Positions 26,129-34,547 of a stretch of DNA of 64,000 nucleotides are shown piece by piece (position 1 is the stretch's first letter; each line of letters opens with the position of its first letter). Origin of the DNA: DATEPR01 sp036502345 (GTDB lineage: Bacteria > Actinomycetota > Actinomycetes > Mycobacteriales > Pseudonocardiaceae); assembly GCA_036502345.1 (NCBI GenBank), contig DASXYT010000086.1:7825-71824 (forward strand), written 5' to 3'. The notes beneath the pieces are model-generated. The model saw only the letters and a list, made by a program, of their open reading frames with translations, did not search any database and was not told where the DNA came from. Both the position numbers and the translations under genes were made by a program.

Positions 26129-26623
26129 TCAGCGGGCTCTGGCCGCACGCCACTTCGGGCTGTCCAGGAAGCGGTTGTCGAAGCGTTCCTGGCTGTCCAG
26201 GATCTCCTGTGGCGTCGCCGTGCCCTTGCGCACGCGATCCAGCAGCCGGAAGTACTCGAACCGCTCCACTCCCGGCGTGATCACGATGAGCACGTCCGCG
26301 TCCGAGCCGACCGATGCGCCGAACGCGTGCGGCATCTTCGGTGGCACGACGAGGAAGTCGCCTTCGCCCGCTGTGACGATGTCGTCGCCTGCCAGGACCT
26401 GGAGCGATCCCGACAGGACGAAGAACAACTCGGCCGAGCCGGTGTGATGGTGCGGCGCCGCGCCGTCGGCGCCACCGCTGAGCGTGACCCGCTGGCTGCT
26501 CAGCTTGCCCTGCGTCGCGCCGGCGTCGGCGTACAGGCGCACCGTGTTGGGCGCCTCGCCGAGCGTCTCCGTGTCCGCTGCCCGCACCAACACCGCGGCA
26601 CCGTCCGTCTCCAGGTACGACAT
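26129..26623 (-). CDS. Cupin domain protein
   Basis: A 164-residue single-domain cupin. Metal-binding motif 1 is HHHTGSAELFFVLSGSLQV (His ligands and Glu), motif 2 is PPKMPHAFGA. The C-terminal extension (RFEYFRLLDRVRKGTATPQEILDSQERFDNRF) is often found in small cupins that accompany MarR regulators, for example quercetinase-like or isomerase-like proteins. ATG at 26623 has GGGAGGG directly upstream. It diverges from a MarR gene with an operator-like inverted repeat between, so it is probably that regulator's target. The substrate is unknown. Confidence 0.85.
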   Translation of the reverse strand: MSYLETDGAAVLVRAADTETLGEAPNTVRLYADAGATQGKLSSQRVTLSGGADGAAPHHHTGSAELFFVLSGSLQVLAGDDIVTAGEGDFLVVPPKMPHAFGASVGSDADVLIVITPGVERFEYFRLLDRVRKGTATPQEILDSQERFDNRFLDSPKWRAARAR

Positions 26624-26651
26624 GATCCCTCCCCGAGTTGGTTCGCCGGAC

Positions 26652-26681
26652 GATAGTATGACGACGAACTATCAGTTGTCG
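26652..26681. promoter_or_regulatory. MarR-type inverted repeat between cupin and MarR genes
   Basis: GATAGT (26652-26657) and ACTATC (26668-26673) are perfect 6-bp arms ten bases apart, and an overlapping imperfect palindrome CGACGAACT/AGTTGTCG (about 26662-26681) follows. It lies between the divergent starts at 26623 and 26696, in the most AT-rich stretch of this interval, where both promoters should be. Confidence 0.5.
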
Positions 26682-26695
26682 AATAAGATGCCGGC

Positions 26696-27181
26696 ATGAC
26701 CGACGAGGTGGACGTGATCGTGGAGCAGTGGCGGCGCGAACGACCTGATCTGGACCTGGCGGCGATCGCGCTGCTCGGCCGCATGGGCAGGCTCGCGCTG
26801 CTGCTCCAGCCCGCGATCGAGTGCGTCTTCGAGCGGCACGGGCTGAGCCAGGGCGAGTTCGACGTCCTCGCCGCGCTCCGCCGGTCCGGCCCGCCCTACA
26901 CACTGACGCCGTCCGGCCTGTCCACCACGCTGATGCTCTCCCGGGCCGGCATGACCAGCCGCCTGGACCGGCTGGAGGCCGCAGGCCTGGTGAACCGCAC
27001 GATGGATCCCGCCGACCGGCGCAGCTTCCGCGTCACCCTCACCGACCACGGCTACGAGGTGGTCGACGACGCGATGACCGAGCACACCGCGAACGAGACC
27101 GAACTCGTCGCCTCGCTCACGCCGGAACAACGCGCCAACCTGGACGACGCCCTCCGCGTGCTGCTGAGCACATTCCGGTGA
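26696..27181 (+). CDS. MarR family transcriptional regulator
   Basis: A 161-residue winged-helix regulator: FDVLAALRRSGPPYTLTPSGLSTTLMLSRAGMTSRLDRLEAAGLV is the HTH region, followed by the classic wing DPADRRSFRVTLT and a helical C-terminus used for dimerisation. It is divergent from the cupin gene and likely represses both genes in absence of a phenolic or similar ligand. Its stop codon overlaps the ATG of a decayed winged-helix gene (TGATG), so the broken gene was once coupled to it. Confidence 0.87.
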   Translation: MTDEVDVIVEQWRRERPDLDLAAIALLGRMGRLALLLQPAIECVFERHGLSQGEFDVLAALRRSGPPYTLTPSGLSTTLMLSRAGMTSRLDRLEAAGLVNRTMDPADRRSFRVTLTDHGYEVVDDAMTEHTANETELVASLTPEQRANLDDALRVLLSTFR

Positions 27182-27598
27182 TGGTGAGCCAACGGGAGCT
27201 GACGGCCTCCTTCTTCGCCCGGCAGTTGGTGCGCAGCTACCTGACCGCGTTCGGGCCGCCAGCCGCGCCGACGTCGTCCAGTTCACCTACCTGCGGATGC
27301 GGCAGATCGACGCCGCGCTGGCCGAACTGGAACCGCTTTGCCGGTACACCGCCGAGGACGGCCGCGAACTGCTCGACCTGCGCGACGCATCGGAACCGGA
27401 CGACAGGCCGCCGCCGGTGCGGTTCCTGCCGAAGTGGGATGCCACACCACACAGGGCAAGCTGGCCACCTTGACGCTGCATCCGTTGACCCACCAGGCCA
27501 CCTTCCGCAAGGGCAGGGCGGCGGTGCTGGCCGAGGCGGAGCGGCTGCTCACGTTCCTCGAACCGGACGCCACGCGCCACGAAATCTCGTTCGACTGA
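27181..27598 (+). pseudogene. Decayed winged-helix DNA-binding domain protein (HTH_42/YcaQ-like)
   Basis: Three pieces of one protein family are found in order in three frames. Bases 27181-27257 give VSQRELTASFFARQLV, the family N-terminus. Bases 27258 to about 27440 give ADVVQFTYLRMRQIDAALAELE and DGRELLDLRDA, then PPPVRFLPKWD. Bases from about 27450 to 27598 give QGKLATLTLHPLTHQATFRKG and AEAERLLTFLEPDATRHEISFD. Intact homologues are about 350 residues, so a large internal part after the N-terminus is deleted and at least two frameshifts are present. The parent family binds DNA and is often linked to DNA repair (AlkX/YcaQ-like). Confidence 0.72.
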
Positions 27599-27615
27599 CC
27601 GGCCAGAATGTGTGC

Positions 27616-27812
27616 ATGTGGCCCGACCGGCTCATCGTGCGCCCGCTGTCCCCCGTCGACATCCAGGAGATCGCCACCTGGCGTTACGACGGGCCGTGGC
27701 GGGTCCACGACTCGGACGGTCCGCTGCCGGCCGATGGCTACCGGTCGGTGGCGGGCGATCCGCATACAGGACGGCAGACCCGTCGAGTACCTGGTGCTGG
27801 TCAGGCCGGCTC
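27616..27812 (+). pseudogene. GNAT acetyltransferase remnant (N-terminal fragment)
   Basis: MWPDRLIVRPLSPVDIQEIATWRYDGPW followed by RVHDSDGPLPADGYRSVAGD closely resembles the beginning of actinobacterial GNAT N-acetyltransferases (RPLT..D...IA.WRY.GP...YD). After about base 27760 the similarity moves to another frame (DGRPVEYLVLV), and the remaining two thirds, including the acetyl-CoA site, are absent: the sequence runs into the 3' end of the opposite-strand MFS gene. It therefore cannot be a working enzyme. Confidence 0.65.
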
Positions 27813-29234
27813 CCCTGCCGCCTGTCGTTCGAAGATCTCGGTGATCTCCTCGACGGAGTGGCCCTTGGTCTCGGGCAGGAACTTGCCGACGAACAGGATG
27901 GCGAGGATGCACAGACCGGCGAAGCAGACCAACACCCAGCCCAGCCCGATACCGGCCTGCCACACGGGAAACACCTCGACCAGCGCGAAGTTGGCGATCC
28001 AGTCGACCGTGGCGCCGATCGCCGCCGCCTGACCACGCACCGACGTCGGGAAGACCTCGCCCTGGATCAGCCAGCCGGTGCCGCCGACGCCCGCCGCGAA
28101 CGACGCGATGAACAGGCTCAGGCCGATCATCACGAGGACGATCTGGGCCGTGCCGTGCAGCATCAGCAGACCGGCTGCGGCGATGAGAGCGAACACGGCC
28201 ATGCCGGTGTAGCCGGCGATGGCCAGCTTCCGCCTGCCGATCTTGTCGATGTACCGGAACGCCAGATAGGTCGCCGCCACGTTGACGGCGGTCATCAGCG
28301 CGGTGACCTCGACACCTGCGATCGTCGACTGGACGAGGCCGTGCGTGTGGAACAGCGGCCCGAGCAGGTGCGGCCCGTAGTACAGCGGCACGTTGATGCC
28401 GGTGATCTGTTGGAACACGAAGAACATGCACACCACGAACAGGGCCCGCTTGACGCCCGCCGTCCAGTTGGTCTTGCGTTCCAGTTTGCGGTCGGCCTCG
28501 TCGAGTTCGTTGGCTGTTCGTTCGACGTTCTCGACGGACACCTCGATGCCCAGCTTCGCGAAGGCCTTCTGGGTGTCCTCGTACCTGCCCTTGCGCAGCA
28601 GCCAGCGCGGCGACTCAGGCATCCGGCTCCGCAGCACCACACCGACCAGCGCGGGGAGCGCGCCGATGCCCAGGATCAGCCGCCAGTCCACAGTGCCGGC
28701 ACTGCCCGGCCACAGCTTCAGGATGACAAGCGCCACGATGTAGGAGACCAGGATGCCGACGGTGATCATCCACTGCTGCAACATGGACAGCGAACCACGG
28801 CGGTCCCGGGGCGCGTACTCGGCGATGTAGGCGGTGGCGATCGCGGAGTCGGCACCGATGGCCAGGCCGATCAGGGTGCGCGCGATCAACAGCACGGCGG
28901 CGTTCGGTGTGAACGCCGAGAGCAACGCGCCCAGCGCATAGATGGCGGCGTCGGCGACCAACAGTGACTTGCGGCCCAGCCGGTCGGTCAGCGGGCCCGC
29001 GATGATCGCGCCCGCCGCGGCGCCGAGCGATGCCCCTGCCACCAGGTAACCCTGCGCGAAACCGCCGAGGTGGTACGGGATGAAGTTCAGCGCCGACCCG
29101 ATGTTGCTGGTGTCGTAGCCGAACAGGAACCCACCCAGCGTGGCCAGCAGCGTCAGCGACCAGAGGAACGACGTTGGCACCCGGTGATCGAGTTCCGTGA
29201 GGACGTTCGTACCGCCGACACTCTGCCTCGCCAT
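27801..29234 (-). CDS. Sugar porter family MFS transporter
   Basis: A 477-residue, 12-helix major facilitator of the sugar porter type. Signature parts are GGFLFGYDTSNIGSAL (helix 1), DRLGRKSLL (loop 2-3), RTLIGLAIGADSAIATAYIAEYAPRDRRG, PESPRWLLRKGR at the end of helix 6, QQITGINVPLYYGP in helix 7, DKIGRRKL, and PETKGHSVEEI at the C-terminus. It should import a sugar or polyol by proton symport. The gene is intact although both sides carry decayed genes. No regulator or sugar enzyme is adjacent. Confidence 0.92.
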   Translation of the reverse strand: MARQSVGGTNVLTELDHRVPTSFLWSLTLLATLGGFLFGYDTSNIGSALNFIPYHLGGFAQGYLVAGASLGAAAGAIIAGPLTDRLGRKSLLVADAAIYALGALLSAFTPNAAVLLIARTLIGLAIGADSAIATAYIAEYAPRDRRGSLSMLQQWMITVGILVSYIVALVILKLWPGSAGTVDWRLILGIGALPALVGVVLRSRMPESPRWLLRKGRYEDTQKAFAKLGIEVSVENVERTANELDEADRKLERKTNWTAGVKRALFVVCMFFVFQQITGINVPLYYGPHLLGPLFHTHGLVQSTIAGVEVTALMTAVNVAATYLAFRYIDKIGRRKLAIAGYTGMAVFALIAAAGLLMLHGTAQIVLVMIGLSLFIASFAAGVGGTGWLIQGEVFPTSVRGQAAAIGATVDWIANFALVEVFPVWQAGIGLGWVLVCFAGLCILAILFVGKFLPETKGHSVEEITEIFERQAAGEPA

Positions 29235-29324
29235 CAGCGTCTCACCTGCCTACTCGCGACCGGAACAGCACCATTCGGCCCAGTACCCCGACAGCGGTCG
29301 ACCGAAACGCGCGATACTCGCCGC

Positions 29325-29643
29325 ATGGCTCAGGACCGGTTCCGCGCTGCGGCCGAGGCAGGTGACGTGACAGCGATGCTCACGCCGGCCGAGGCGCTGT
29401 TTGACCGGCCTTGGCTACTTCCTGGTGCTGGACCAGCGGGAAGAGGAGGCCCTACCGGTGCTGCTGCGGGCCGCCGAACTCGGCGACGCGAGGGCGATGG
29501 CGCATCTCGGTGACGTGTACGACTTCCTCGGCGAGGAGGCCGACGCCAGGCACTGGTATCGGCGGGGCGCGGAACTCGGTGACCCGATCGCGGTCCAGGA
29601 TCTGGCCGCGCTGACCAGGATGCGGGAACGCGAGTCGGGTTAG
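29325..29643 (+). pseudogene. Sel1/TPR-like repeat protein, frameshifted
   Basis: From ATG 29325 the frame encodes AQDRFRAAAEAGDVTAML, a Sel1-like repeat start, and then degenerates; from about base 29402 another frame continues the same repeat family: GYFLVLDQREEEALPVLLRAAELGDARAMAHLGDVYDFLGEEADARHWYRRGAELGD, ending at 29643. The two parts fit one Sel1-like protein of about 105 residues with a frameshift near 29390-29400. Without the shift it would be an intact small protein, so a sequencing error is the main alternative. Confidence 0.6.
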
Positions 29644-29706
29644 CGGCTGCGGTCGCCTGGGTACGCCTGCATGATTGGCAGGTAACCAGGACGACGAGGG
29701 AGTGGC

Positions 29707-30543
29707 ATGGCAGCGAAGACGTGGTTCATCACCGGTTCGTCGAAGGGTTTCGGGCGCGAGTGGGCGATCGCCGCGCTGGAACGAGGTGACAGCGTCGCCG
29801 CGACGGCAAGGGACACGTCCACGCTCGACGACCTGGTGGCCAAGTTCGGCGACCGGATCCTGGCCCAGCAGTTGGACGTCACCGACCGGGACGCCGCCTT
29901 CGCCACCGTGCGGGCGGCCCACGAGCGGTTCGGCAGGCTGGACGTGATCGTCAACAACGCAGGCTACGGCCAGTTCGGCATGGTGGAAGAACTCAGCGAG
30001 GCCGACCTGCGCGACCAGATCGAGACCAACCTGTTCGGTGCCGTCTGGGTCACCCAGGCAGCCCTGCCGATCCTGCGTGAGCAGCGGTCCGGGCACATCC
30101 TGCAGGTGTCCTCGATCGGTGGCATCAGCGCGTTCCCCGGCATCGGCGCCTACCACGCTTCCAAGTGGGCGCTGGAGGGCATCAGCCAGGCGTTGGCCCA
30201 GGAGGTGGAGTCGTTCGGCATCAAGGTGACGATCATCGAGCCTGCCGGCTACTCGACGGACTGGTCAGGGCCGTCTGCGAAGCGTGCCACGCCACTGCCC
30301 GCCTACGACCAGGTCCGCGACGCGCAGAAGTCGGCGCCGCCGCGACAGGCGGGCCCCGGCGACCCGGTGGCGACGCGCGCCGCGGTGCTGGAGATCGTGG
30401 ACGCCGAGCGGCCGCCGCTGCGGGTGTTCTTCGGTGACGGGCCGCTGGCCATCGCCCGCAGGGACTACGAGTCGCGGCTGGCCACGTGGGCCGACTGGGA
30501 ACGGCTGTCCGTGCGGGCGCACGGCGACCTGCCCCTGAACTAG
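29707..30543 (+). CDS. SDR family oxidoreductase
   Basis: A 278-residue classical SDR: TGSSKGFGREWA (residues 9-20), LDVTDRDAAFATV, NNAGYGQFG, catalytic Ser in VSSIGGISAFPGIGAYHASK with Tyr and Lys, and IIEPAGYSTDW after beta-6. The layout matches the oxidoreductases of the DltE/YusZ-like group that act on small or lipid-like carbonyl compounds. ATG at 29707 has GGGAG four bases upstream. It stands alone between the decayed Sel1 gene and the DUF1702 gene. Confidence 0.88.
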   Translation: MAAKTWFITGSSKGFGREWAIAALERGDSVAATARDTSTLDDLVAKFGDRILAQQLDVTDRDAAFATVRAAHERFGRLDVIVNNAGYGQFGMVEELSEADLRDQIETNLFGAVWVTQAALPILREQRSGHILQVSSIGGISAFPGIGAYHASKWALEGISQALAQEVESFGIKVTIIEPAGYSTDWSGPSAKRATPLPAYDQVRDAQKSAPPRQAGPGDPVATRAAVLEIVDAERPPLRVFFGDGPLAIARRDYESRLATWADWERLSVRAHGDLPLN

Positions 30544-30626
30544 GCAAGCGGGGAGATGCCCGGCGCCGGGACGGACAACCACTATTGAACGACCAGTAGA
30601 TCCGTTCCGGCGCAAGGGAGTTGACC

Positions 30627-31601
30627 GTGCCCACGATGTTCGGCGCGATCCGCAGACTGATCCTCGCCCCGTCCCTTGAGGACGTCACCTTCGCCGGCCG
30701 CGGTTTCGCGGTCAACCCCACCGACGCGACCCGGGCCATGGAGGCCGTGCCGAGGGCCGTCGTCATCGGTTTCGAGTGGGGCATCGACGGGGGCAACCTG
30801 AAGGAGCTCGCGCGCAGGCTCGACACGGTGGACCCCGAGTTGCGCGGGTTCGCCTACGAGGGCGCGACGATGGCCCTCACCATCAAGGACAGCACCGGCG
30901 GCCACCGCACCAAGGAACTGCTCGACGGGCCCGGTCAGCCACACCTGCTGCTGTCCTACATCGGCATCGGCTTCGCCATGGCCCGACTGCCCCGGCCGCT
31001 GTGGAAGAAGATCCTGCCGGACCTGCAGCCGTCGCTGTTCCACCCGACGATGAGCTGGCTGTGCGTCGACGGCTACGGCTTCGACCTGGCCTACTTCCAC
31101 ACCCACAAGTGGGTCGACGAGCAGCGCAGGCCAGAGCCGTACCCGTGGCTCGGGCATTCCGAGTACTTCCTGCGGGCGGTCGACCAGGGCATCGGGCGGG
31201 CGCTGTGGTTCATCCACGGCGGCGTGCCGGACGCGGTCACCGACGCCGTCGCGCGGTTCGCCGAGGAGCGGCAGGGCGACCTGTGGTCCGGTGTCGGCCT
31301 CGCGGCGACGTTCGCAGGCGGCTGCACGACGGAGGGCCTGCTGAAGCTGCGGGAAGCCGCTGGTCAGCACCGTGCCAACCTGGGCCTCGGCTCGGTGTTC
31401 GCGTCGACGGCGCGCACGGCCGCGAGCTTCGTACCGGAGCACTCTGCGGAGGCCCTGTTGGCGCTGGCCGGGGTGTCGGCCGAGGATGCCGTGCTCATCG
31501 CGGCGACCACCCACCCGAACCCGGACGAGCAGCGCACCGAGCCGCACTACGAGGCGTGGCGGGCGGCCATCCGGGCCGAACTCACCAAGCGCGCCGCGTG
31601 A
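30627..31601 (+). CDS. DUF1702 family protein
   Basis: A 324-residue protein with the family order SLEDVTFAGRGF near residue 15, FEWGIDGG, GFAYEGATMAL, SYIGIGFAMARLP, DGYGFDLAYFHTHKWV, YFLRAVDQGIGRALWFIHGG and GCTTEGLLKLREAAG. DUF1702 proteins are best known as conserved genes in enediyne and related polyketide clusters (for example UnbL-like), but here no polyketide gene is nearby. GTG at 30627 follows AAGGGAG at good spacing. The biochemical role is not known. Confidence 0.82.
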   Translation: MPTMFGAIRRLILAPSLEDVTFAGRGFAVNPTDATRAMEAVPRAVVIGFEWGIDGGNLKELARRLDTVDPELRGFAYEGATMALTIKDSTGGHRTKELLDGPGQPHLLLSYIGIGFAMARLPRPLWKKILPDLQPSLFHPTMSWLCVDGYGFDLAYFHTHKWVDEQRRPEPYPWLGHSEYFLRAVDQGIGRALWFIHGGVPDAVTDAVARFAEERQGDLWSGVGLAATFAGGCTTEGLLKLREAAGQHRANLGLGSVFASTARTAASFVPEHSAEALLALAGVSAEDAVLIAATTHPNPDEQRTEPHYEAWRAAIRAELTKRAA

Positions 31602-31626
31602 CGGTCGGCGCTTACACTCACCAGCC

Positions 31627-32166
31627 ATGACCCAGCTGGACGATCAAGGTCGCCCGGAACCGCCGACCACGGCCGACGAGGCGACCACGCTGATCGGGTT
31701 CCTGGAGTTCCACCGCGCGACGCTGGCGTGGAAGACGGCGGGGCTGGACGCGACCGGTCTGGCGACGACCGTGGGGCCGTCGTCGATGACCCTGGGCGGG
31801 CTGCTCAAGCACCTGGCCTACGTCGAGGACCTGTGGTTCTCCAAGTGGCTGCACGGGCGCGAGCCGGAGCCGCCGTGGGACACGGTGGACTGGCAGGCCG
31901 ACCCGGACTGGGACTGGCACTCGGCCGCCGACGACACCCCGGAGCAGATCCGCACGCTCTGGCAGGACGCTGTGGACCGCTCGCGCGCCCTGGTCACGGC
32001 GGCACTGGCCGACGGCGGACTGGACCAACTGGCCAAGCGGACCTGGGAGGACGGCACGACACAGAGTCTGCGGTGGACCCTGGTCCACATGATCGAGGAG
32101 TACTCGCGGCACAACGGCCACGCCGACCTGCTCCGCGAGGAAGTGGACGGGCTTATCGGCGAGTAG
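31627..32166 (+). CDS. DinB/DUF664 family protein
   Basis: A 179-residue four-helix protein of the DinB-like DUF664 group: LIGFLEFHRATLAWKTAGLDATGLATTVGPSSMTLGGLLKHLAYVEDLWF contains the first metal His, and the C-terminal helix LRWTLVHMIEEYSRHNGHADLLREEVDGLIGE carries two more His, the expected metal triad. Such proteins may be thiol-dependent transferases (mycothiol-type) in actinobacteria, but the substrate is unknown. Its 3' end overlaps the convergent terpene-synthase-like gene by 14 bases. Confidence 0.87.
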   Translation: MTQLDDQGRPEPPTTADEATTLIGFLEFHRATLAWKTAGLDATGLATTVGPSSMTLGGLLKHLAYVEDLWFSKWLHGREPEPPWDTVDWQADPDWDWHSAADDTPEQIRTLWQDAVDRSRALVTAALADGGLDQLAKRTWEDGTTQSLRWTLVHMIEEYSRHNGHADLLREEVDGLIGE

Positions 32167-33214
32167 CGACGGCTCGGCCTGCGGTGGCTTCGTGGCCGGC
32201 ACCGGCCCTGCGGAGGGTCGTCGTGTCCGCGTTGGCCTGCCGTGGAATGGTGACGTTCGGGTCCCGCTCGGTGTACCGCGCCGACGTGAGCAGCCATTCG
32301 AAATAGGCCCGGGGCAGGGTGAGCAGCGTACACGCCACCCGGCTCAGATAGGTGGCCGTCGGCCGGTCGTAGCCGCAGCGGTCGAACAGGCCGGGCAGCG
32401 TCAGCACCGCAGCCCGCATCTGGGCGCACCGCTCGATGATCCGCTCACCGACCCAGTCGATCGCGGCGGTGGGCGGCATACCGAACGCCTTCGCGGCCAC
32501 GTACACCATGTTGTGCGTGTCCTCGGCGGCCTGATCCGGGGCGAACGACGCGATGTCGGCGAACCACGCCGAGACGTCGATCGACCCTTCGTACAGCGTG
32601 CGCCAGGTGGACGTGGCCAGCATCCGGGCCGGCACCTCCGTGCGCAGCACGGCTTCGATCAGATCGAACAGATAAGCGCCGAACGTACCTCGGCGCAGCA
32701 CGACGTACTCGCTCGGCGAGAGAAGCCGACCGCGCCGCCGGTTGGCCGCCTCGTTGGCGCAGGCGGCCTGGTGCAGGTCGAGTTTGCCGACGAACCGACG
32801 CCGCCAGGCAGGGCCGGAGCGCGGCGCCGTGGCCGTCCACAGTTCGCGCAACGCCTTGTCGATCGGGGACAGTCCCTTGCGGTCCCGCCGCCCGGCCAGC
32901 ACGCCGGACAACGTGCGCTTCCCGACGTCCGACTTGCCGTCCTCGTGTGAGTCCTCCAGGACGACCAGCCAGGCCAGCCACTGCGCCCACAGCACGACGT
33001 CGTCGGCCTTGGCGTCCGGGAACGTGTGTGAGGCGAGGAAACCGAAACGGTGAGCCTGGAAGCGGTCGTAGGCAGGGCCGGCCGAGACCAGTTGGCCGCG
33101 CAGTGCCCACGCGTTCAGCGAGGCCTCGATGTCGTCTTCCGCTTCGTGTGCCCGGACGGGCGTGGAGAGCAGCGGAATGCGGCTGATCAACGGAAACAGG
33201 CGCTCGGCGTCCAT
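32153..33214 (-). CDS. Terpene synthase-fold protein with altered metal-binding motifs
   Basis: A 353-residue all-helical protein of the bacterial class I terpene synthase family. The Asp-rich motif is EDSHED (residues 87-92) in place of DDxxD/E, and the NSE triad reads ADIASFAPD (219-227), with the first Asn replaced by Ala and the last Glu by Asp. Other family positions are kept: WRRRF, RRGTFGAYLFDLIE, THNMVYVAAKAFGM, and the terminal RY pair in SARYTERD. It may have weak or different cyclase activity, or a non-catalytic role. It follows an EF-hand gene by seven bases, so the two are co-transcribed. ATG at 33214 is used as start. Confidence 0.75.
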   Translation of the reverse strand: MDAERLFPLISRIPLLSTPVRAHEAEDDIEASLNAWALRGQLVSAGPAYDRFQAHRFGFLASHTFPDAKADDVVLWAQWLAWLVVLEDSHEDGKSDVGKRTLSGVLAGRRDRKGLSPIDKALRELWTATAPRSGPAWRRRFVGKLDLHQAACANEAANRRRGRLLSPSEYVVLRRGTFGAYLFDLIEAVLRTEVPARMLATSTWRTLYEGSIDVSAWFADIASFAPDQAAEDTHNMVYVAAKAFGMPPTAAIDWVGERIIERCAQMRAAVLTLPGLFDRCGYDRPTATYLSRVACTLLTLPRAYFEWLLTSARYTERDPNVTIPRQANADTTTLRRAGAGHEATAGRAVATRR

Positions 33215-33221
33215 GATGGAC

Positions 33222-33764
33222 TCAGACCTGCCCGTACAGCAGGTTGCCGGCGAGACGTGGATCCGCGGCCGTGTAGTACTGCCGCATCGCGACGAGCAGT
33301 TCGTCGACGTCCAGCGCGTCGTTGTGGTCGGTGTCCAGGGCGGCGAAGGCGACGTCGACGTCCTCGGTGCTGGTGCCGAAAGCCGCCTGGAACATGGCGA
33401 ACTCGTCGCGCCGCAGCACGCCGTCGCCATCGGTGTCGCACAACGACACCACGGCCTCGGCGGCGGGCCGGAACACCGCGTCGTACTGCGGGCCGTCGAT
33501 GAACGAGCCGGCCATGCCGTCGCGGAACTCCGCAGGCGACAGCATTCCGTCCTTGTTGACGTCCATCGCGTCGACCAACGTGTTCCAGATGCCGCCGAAA
33601 CTGTCCAGTACGGCTCTGCCCTTGACCGAACTCGGTGTCTCGCCGAAACCGACGATCAACCGAGCAGCCAGCGCCTGCACGTCGTCCCGATCCAGAAATC
33701 CGCTTCCGTCGGTGTCCATCTGTTCGAACGCCCGGTCGATCTTGCGCATCTGGAGGTCGTTCAT
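33222..33764 (-). CDS. Four-EF-hand calcium-binding protein (calerythrin-like)
   Basis: A 180-residue protein with four EF-hand loops: DTDGSGFLDRDD (17-28), DVNKDGMLSPAE (68-79), DTDGDGVLRRDE (110-121) and DTDHNDALDVDE (144-155). The first three keep all calcium ligands and the central Gly; in the fourth the Gly is replaced by Asp149, so binding there may be weaker. The layout resembles calerythrin and other sarcoplasmic-type calcium proteins of actinobacteria. It has no signal peptide and should be a cytoplasmic calcium sensor or buffer. A seven-base gap to the terpene-synthase-like gene suggests a joint role. Confidence 0.88.
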   Translation of the reverse strand: MNDLQMRKIDRAFEQMDTDGSGFLDRDDVQALAARLIVGFGETPSSVKGRAVLDSFGGIWNTLVDAMDVNKDGMLSPAEFRDGMAGSFIDGPQYDAVFRPAAEAVVSLCDTDGDGVLRRDEFAMFQAAFGTSTEDVDVAFAALDTDHNDALDVDELLVAMRQYYTAADPRLAGNLLYGQV

Positions 33765-33870
33765 CACTGATCCGTCCCCTTCCGCAGCGAGTCGTGCGGC
33801 GGCCTCCTACCTCCTTCGACGTTACCCACGCAAATGTCCCGAGTGGAGCCAATTCACCTGAAAGTGGCAG

Positions 33871-34518
33871 CTACCAACGGTCGATGTGCAGTACCGAGTC
33901 GAGCGGTTCACGGGCGGCAGGTGCGAACGTGTCACCCGTGTGGTAGGCGGTCGGGACGAGCGCGCCCTGGTGCACACCGGCCGGCAGGCCGAGCACGTCG
34001 GCCACCTCCGCCTCGTAGACCATGTGCAGCGTCGTCCACGCGGTGCCGAGGCCACGGGCCCGGGCCGCGAGAGCGTAGCTCCACACCGCGGGCAGCAGCG
34101 AGCCCCACATGCCGGCCTGATTGCCGGCCGGCAGGTCACCGCCGGTACGCAGGCACGGGATCACCAGCACCGGGACCTCACCCATGTGCTCGCCGAGCCA
34201 CGCGACGCTGTTCCCGATCCGCTGCTGGACCGGGGCGCGGCTGGGGTCGTCGGCGAAGAGGTTGGCCGCCGAACCGGACGACGTCAGGTACTGCTCGACC
34301 GCCCGCCGGTAGTACTCACCGATGCGCTGCCGCTGATCGGCGTCGGTCACCACGACCCACTGCCAGTCCTGCCGGTTGGAACCGGACGGAGCCTGCAGCG
34401 CGATCTCCAGGCACTCCCTGATCACGTCGATGCCGACCGGTCGGGACAGGTCCAGCCGCTTCCGCACGGTCCTCGTCGTGGTCAGCAGTTCGTCGGGGGT
34501 CAGTGCCTGGCTGCTCAT
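33871..34518 (-). CDS. Nitroreductase family protein
   Basis: A 215-residue FMN-dependent nitroreductase: RTVRKRLDLSRPV (phosphate-binding Arg cluster), APSGSNRQDWQWVVVTD (FMN loop), GSLLPAVWSYALAARARGLGTAWTTLH, and a C-terminal GDTFAPAAREPLDSVLHIDRW. The family reduces nitro groups, quinones or flavins with NAD(P)H. ATG at 34518 is chosen since the conserved part starts directly after. Divergent from a small membrane protein gene 29 bases away. Confidence 0.88.
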   Translation of the reverse strand: MSSQALTPDELLTTTRTVRKRLDLSRPVGIDVIRECLEIALQAPSGSNRQDWQWVVVTDADQRQRIGEYYRRAVEQYLTSSGSAANLFADDPSRAPVQQRIGNSVAWLGEHMGEVPVLVIPCLRTGGDLPAGNQAGMWGSLLPAVWSYALAARARGLGTAWTTLHMVYEAEVADVLGLPAGVHQGALVPTAYHTGDTFAPAAREPLDSVLHIDRW

Positions 34519-34547
34519 ACCGACATCATGCAATACGCTCCTGCCGC

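Noticed and set aside
32153..33214. Ordinary terpene biosynthetic cluster
   Set aside because: Both metal motifs are altered and there is no prenyl diphosphate synthase, P450 or transporter in the neighbourhood; only an EF-hand gene is coupled.
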